The position numbers and the translations under genes were made by a program. From contig FR892235.1 in assembly GCA_000433115.1 (NCBI GenBank), positions 11,432 through 17,707 on the forward strand: a stretch of DNA of 6,276 nt, in the 5' to 3' direction. Under the pieces are notes generated by a model. That model was not told where the DNA came from. It ran no database searches and saw only the letters and a list, made by a program, of their open reading frames with translations. The DNA is from Ruminococcus sp. CAG:382 (lineage in GTDB: Bacteria > Bacillota > Clostridia > Oscillospirales > CAG-382). This document shows positions 5,167-6,276 of this stretch, piece by piece. Positions within the stretch are counted from its first letter, which is position 1. The number at the start of each line of letters is the position of its first letter.

Positions 5167-6276
5167 ATGGCAAAACGCACTGATATCGCGGAAGCAAAAA
5201 AGGCTGCCCGCAGAGAAGAAAACAAGAAAAAGCTCAAACGGGAGCGGACACTGAAACAGCTGAAGTGGACAGTGCTGATCGTCGCGGCGGTCGCCGTGTG
5301 TGTCGGCGTCATAATCGGCATAAACGCAATTGTGCACAGCACAAAAACCGCAAACGGCTCATATATGCGTGAAGCAACCGTTGCCGAAAACGATTACGGT
5401 AAGGTAAATGCCGCAATGCTCGCTTATTATATCGGCGAAAAATATATGGATGCCGTTGACGGCACAGACCCCGAGGTGCTTGCCGCAATGGGTATCGACA
5501 CCTCAAAAAAACTGAACGAAATGAAATACGACGGCAGTGAGACCTGGTTTGATGTCCTTGCCGATGAAGCAACGAATGACGCGTCTGACTGGCTTTCATA
5601 CTGCAGCGCTGCGAAAAAAGCAGGCTTCGCTCTCACCGATGCCGAAAAAGAAGCTGTAAAAGCCCGTGCCGGTCGCGTCGATCTTTCGCGGCTCGCAAAC
5701 GGCATAACGCGCGCTGATGTGGAGGATGCGATTCTCATTCAGGCTCTCGGTGAAAAATACAAAGAACATGTAACGACCGGAAACACCGCCGATGCCGATG
5801 CGATCAGCGCCGAGATCGAGGCAAACAGAGCTAAGTACTACACCGTTGATTACAGATATTTCTTCATCAGCTATTTCACCGAAGAAAGTATGCCCGACAT
5901 GAGCGGCGAAGAATCCTCCGGAGTGTCCGAAGAACCTTCATCCGAAGACTCCGGTGAAACCTCCGAAGAAACTTCAGAGGAAACCTCCGAAGAGGTAGTG
6001 AATCTTGAAAGAGAAATCGCTGTCGAGGAAGCAAACAGAATGGCTTCCGCTACGACCGAAAGAGACTTCGAAAAATTCGTTGCCGAATTCCTTGTTAAAT
6101 ATTTCGAAAAAATCGACGAAAATACTGCTGCCGAACGTGCCGCAAGCTATAAGGATACCGATACCGCAATAAGTGACCCGAACCTCTCCAAATGGATCTT
6201 CGACGCATCGCGCAAGGTTCTTGACACGACCGTACTTGACTACGGCGAAGGTACTGTCGCGGCATTCATGCTCACC
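5167..6276 (+). CDS. Membrane-anchored PrsA/SurA-like foldase (probable peptidyl-prolyl isomerase family), 3' end outside window
   Basis: The reading frame is open for 370 codons to the window edge. AAGGA at 5154-5158 lies 8 bases before the ATG. Order of parts: a strongly basic cytoplasmic tail (residues 1-33), one hydrophobic helix (about 34-56), then a long extracytoplasmic region. Cys45 lies inside the helix and is not preceded by a lipobox, so this is a signal anchor rather than a lipoprotein. Stretches such as NDYGKVNAAMLAYYI (75-89), GIDTSKKL (109-116), ETWFDVLADEA (125-135) and LSKWIFDASRK (340-350) resemble clostridial foldases with SurA-N-like and PPIC (parvulin) regions; this is from memory and by eye. 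A Ser/Glu-rich insert (about 245-277) interrupts the chain. Such proteins help fold secreted proteins. The downstream part, where more of any parvulin domain would lie, is not visible. The function call is moderate; topology is well supported. Confidence 0.65.
   Translation, partial: MAKRTDIAEAKKAARREENKKKLKRERTLKQLKWTVLIVAAVAVCVGVIIGINAIVHSTKTANGSYMREATVAENDYGKVNAAMLAYYIGEKYMDAVDGTDPEVLAAMGIDTSKKLNEMKYDGSETWFDVLADEATNDASDWLSYCSAAKKAGFALTDAEKEAVKARAGRVDLSRLANGITRADVEDAILIQALGEKYKEHVTTGNTADADAISAEIEANRAKYYTVDYRYFFISYFTEESMPDMSGEESSGVSEEPSSEDSGETSEETSEETSEEVVNLEREIAVEEANRMASATTERDFEKFVAEFLVKYFEKIDENTAAERAASYKDTDTAISDPNLSKWIFDASRKVLDTTVLDYGEGTVAAFMLT
5956..5991 (+). repeat. Three tandem 12-base units encoding Glu-Thr-Ser-Glu
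   Basis: GAAACCTCCGAA, GAAACTTCAGAG and GAAACCTCCGAA run head to tail, in frame, at residues 264-275 of the membrane protein. Units 1 and 3 are identical; unit 2 differs at three synonymous sites, so the peptide repeat is kept while the DNA has drifted. The repeat lies in a longer acidic Ser/Glu-rich stretch. Confidence 0.85.

Noticed and set aside
5283..5303. Lipoprotein signal around Cys45 of the membrane protein
   Set aside because: The residues before the Cys (VAV) do not fit a lipobox and the Cys lies in the middle of the hydrophobic helix.
5142..5342. - strand open frame opposite the start of the membrane-protein gene
   Set aside because: It overlaps the basic tail and membrane helix of a gene with a clear promoter and ribosome site; no domain is recognisable.

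Overview
The window looks like a chromosomal piece of a Gram-positive, Clostridia-type bacterium (Bacillota; an Oscillospiraceae/Ruminococcaceae-like gut lineage is my best guess). The evidence is the NAD-linked PyrK/PyrD pair, GA-rich ribosome binding sites before nearly every gene, textbook TTGACA/TATAAT-type promoters, an RNHCP protein, and a membrane-anchored foldase-like protein of a style common in that group. The lineage call is an inference from gene content. Base composition looks roughly balanced.

Bases 1-4500 are the 3' part of a pyrimidine biosynthesis operon, all on the + strand and tightly packed: carB (3' end only), pyrK, pyrD, pyrF, pyrE, pyrB. Gaps are 12 bases or less, and two junctions overlap by 7-8 bases. 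Together these genes supply the large subunit of carbamoyl phosphate synthetase, aspartate carbamoyltransferase, both subunits of a class 1B dihydroorotate dehydrogenase, orotate phosphoribosyltransferase and OMP decarboxylase. That is the route to UMP apart from dihydroorotase (pyrC) and carA, which are not in the window. Neither are pyrR, pyrP or a separate pyrI.

The most interesting point is pyrB. Its product has an E. coli-like catalytic chain followed by about 45 extra residues that match the zinc-binding domain of the regulatory chain PyrI (Cys317, Cys322, Cys344, Cys347). The nucleotide-binding allosteric domain of PyrI is absent. The CarB C-terminal domain, in contrast, keeps the residues that bind UMP in E. 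coli CarB.

Bases 4501-5097 hold a perfect-consensus promoter directly after pyrB, a 141-residue RNHCP-family zinc-ribbon protein of unknown function, and two tandem hairpins, the second of which is a plausible terminator.

Bases 5098-6276 hold a strong extended -10 promoter and the first 370 codons of a gene that runs off the window. It encodes a single-pass membrane protein with a large extracytoplasmic region, a Ser/Glu-rich repeat, and sequence resembling clostridial PrsA/SurA-like foldases. I see no tRNA, rRNA, CRISPR, insertion sequence or integration site.
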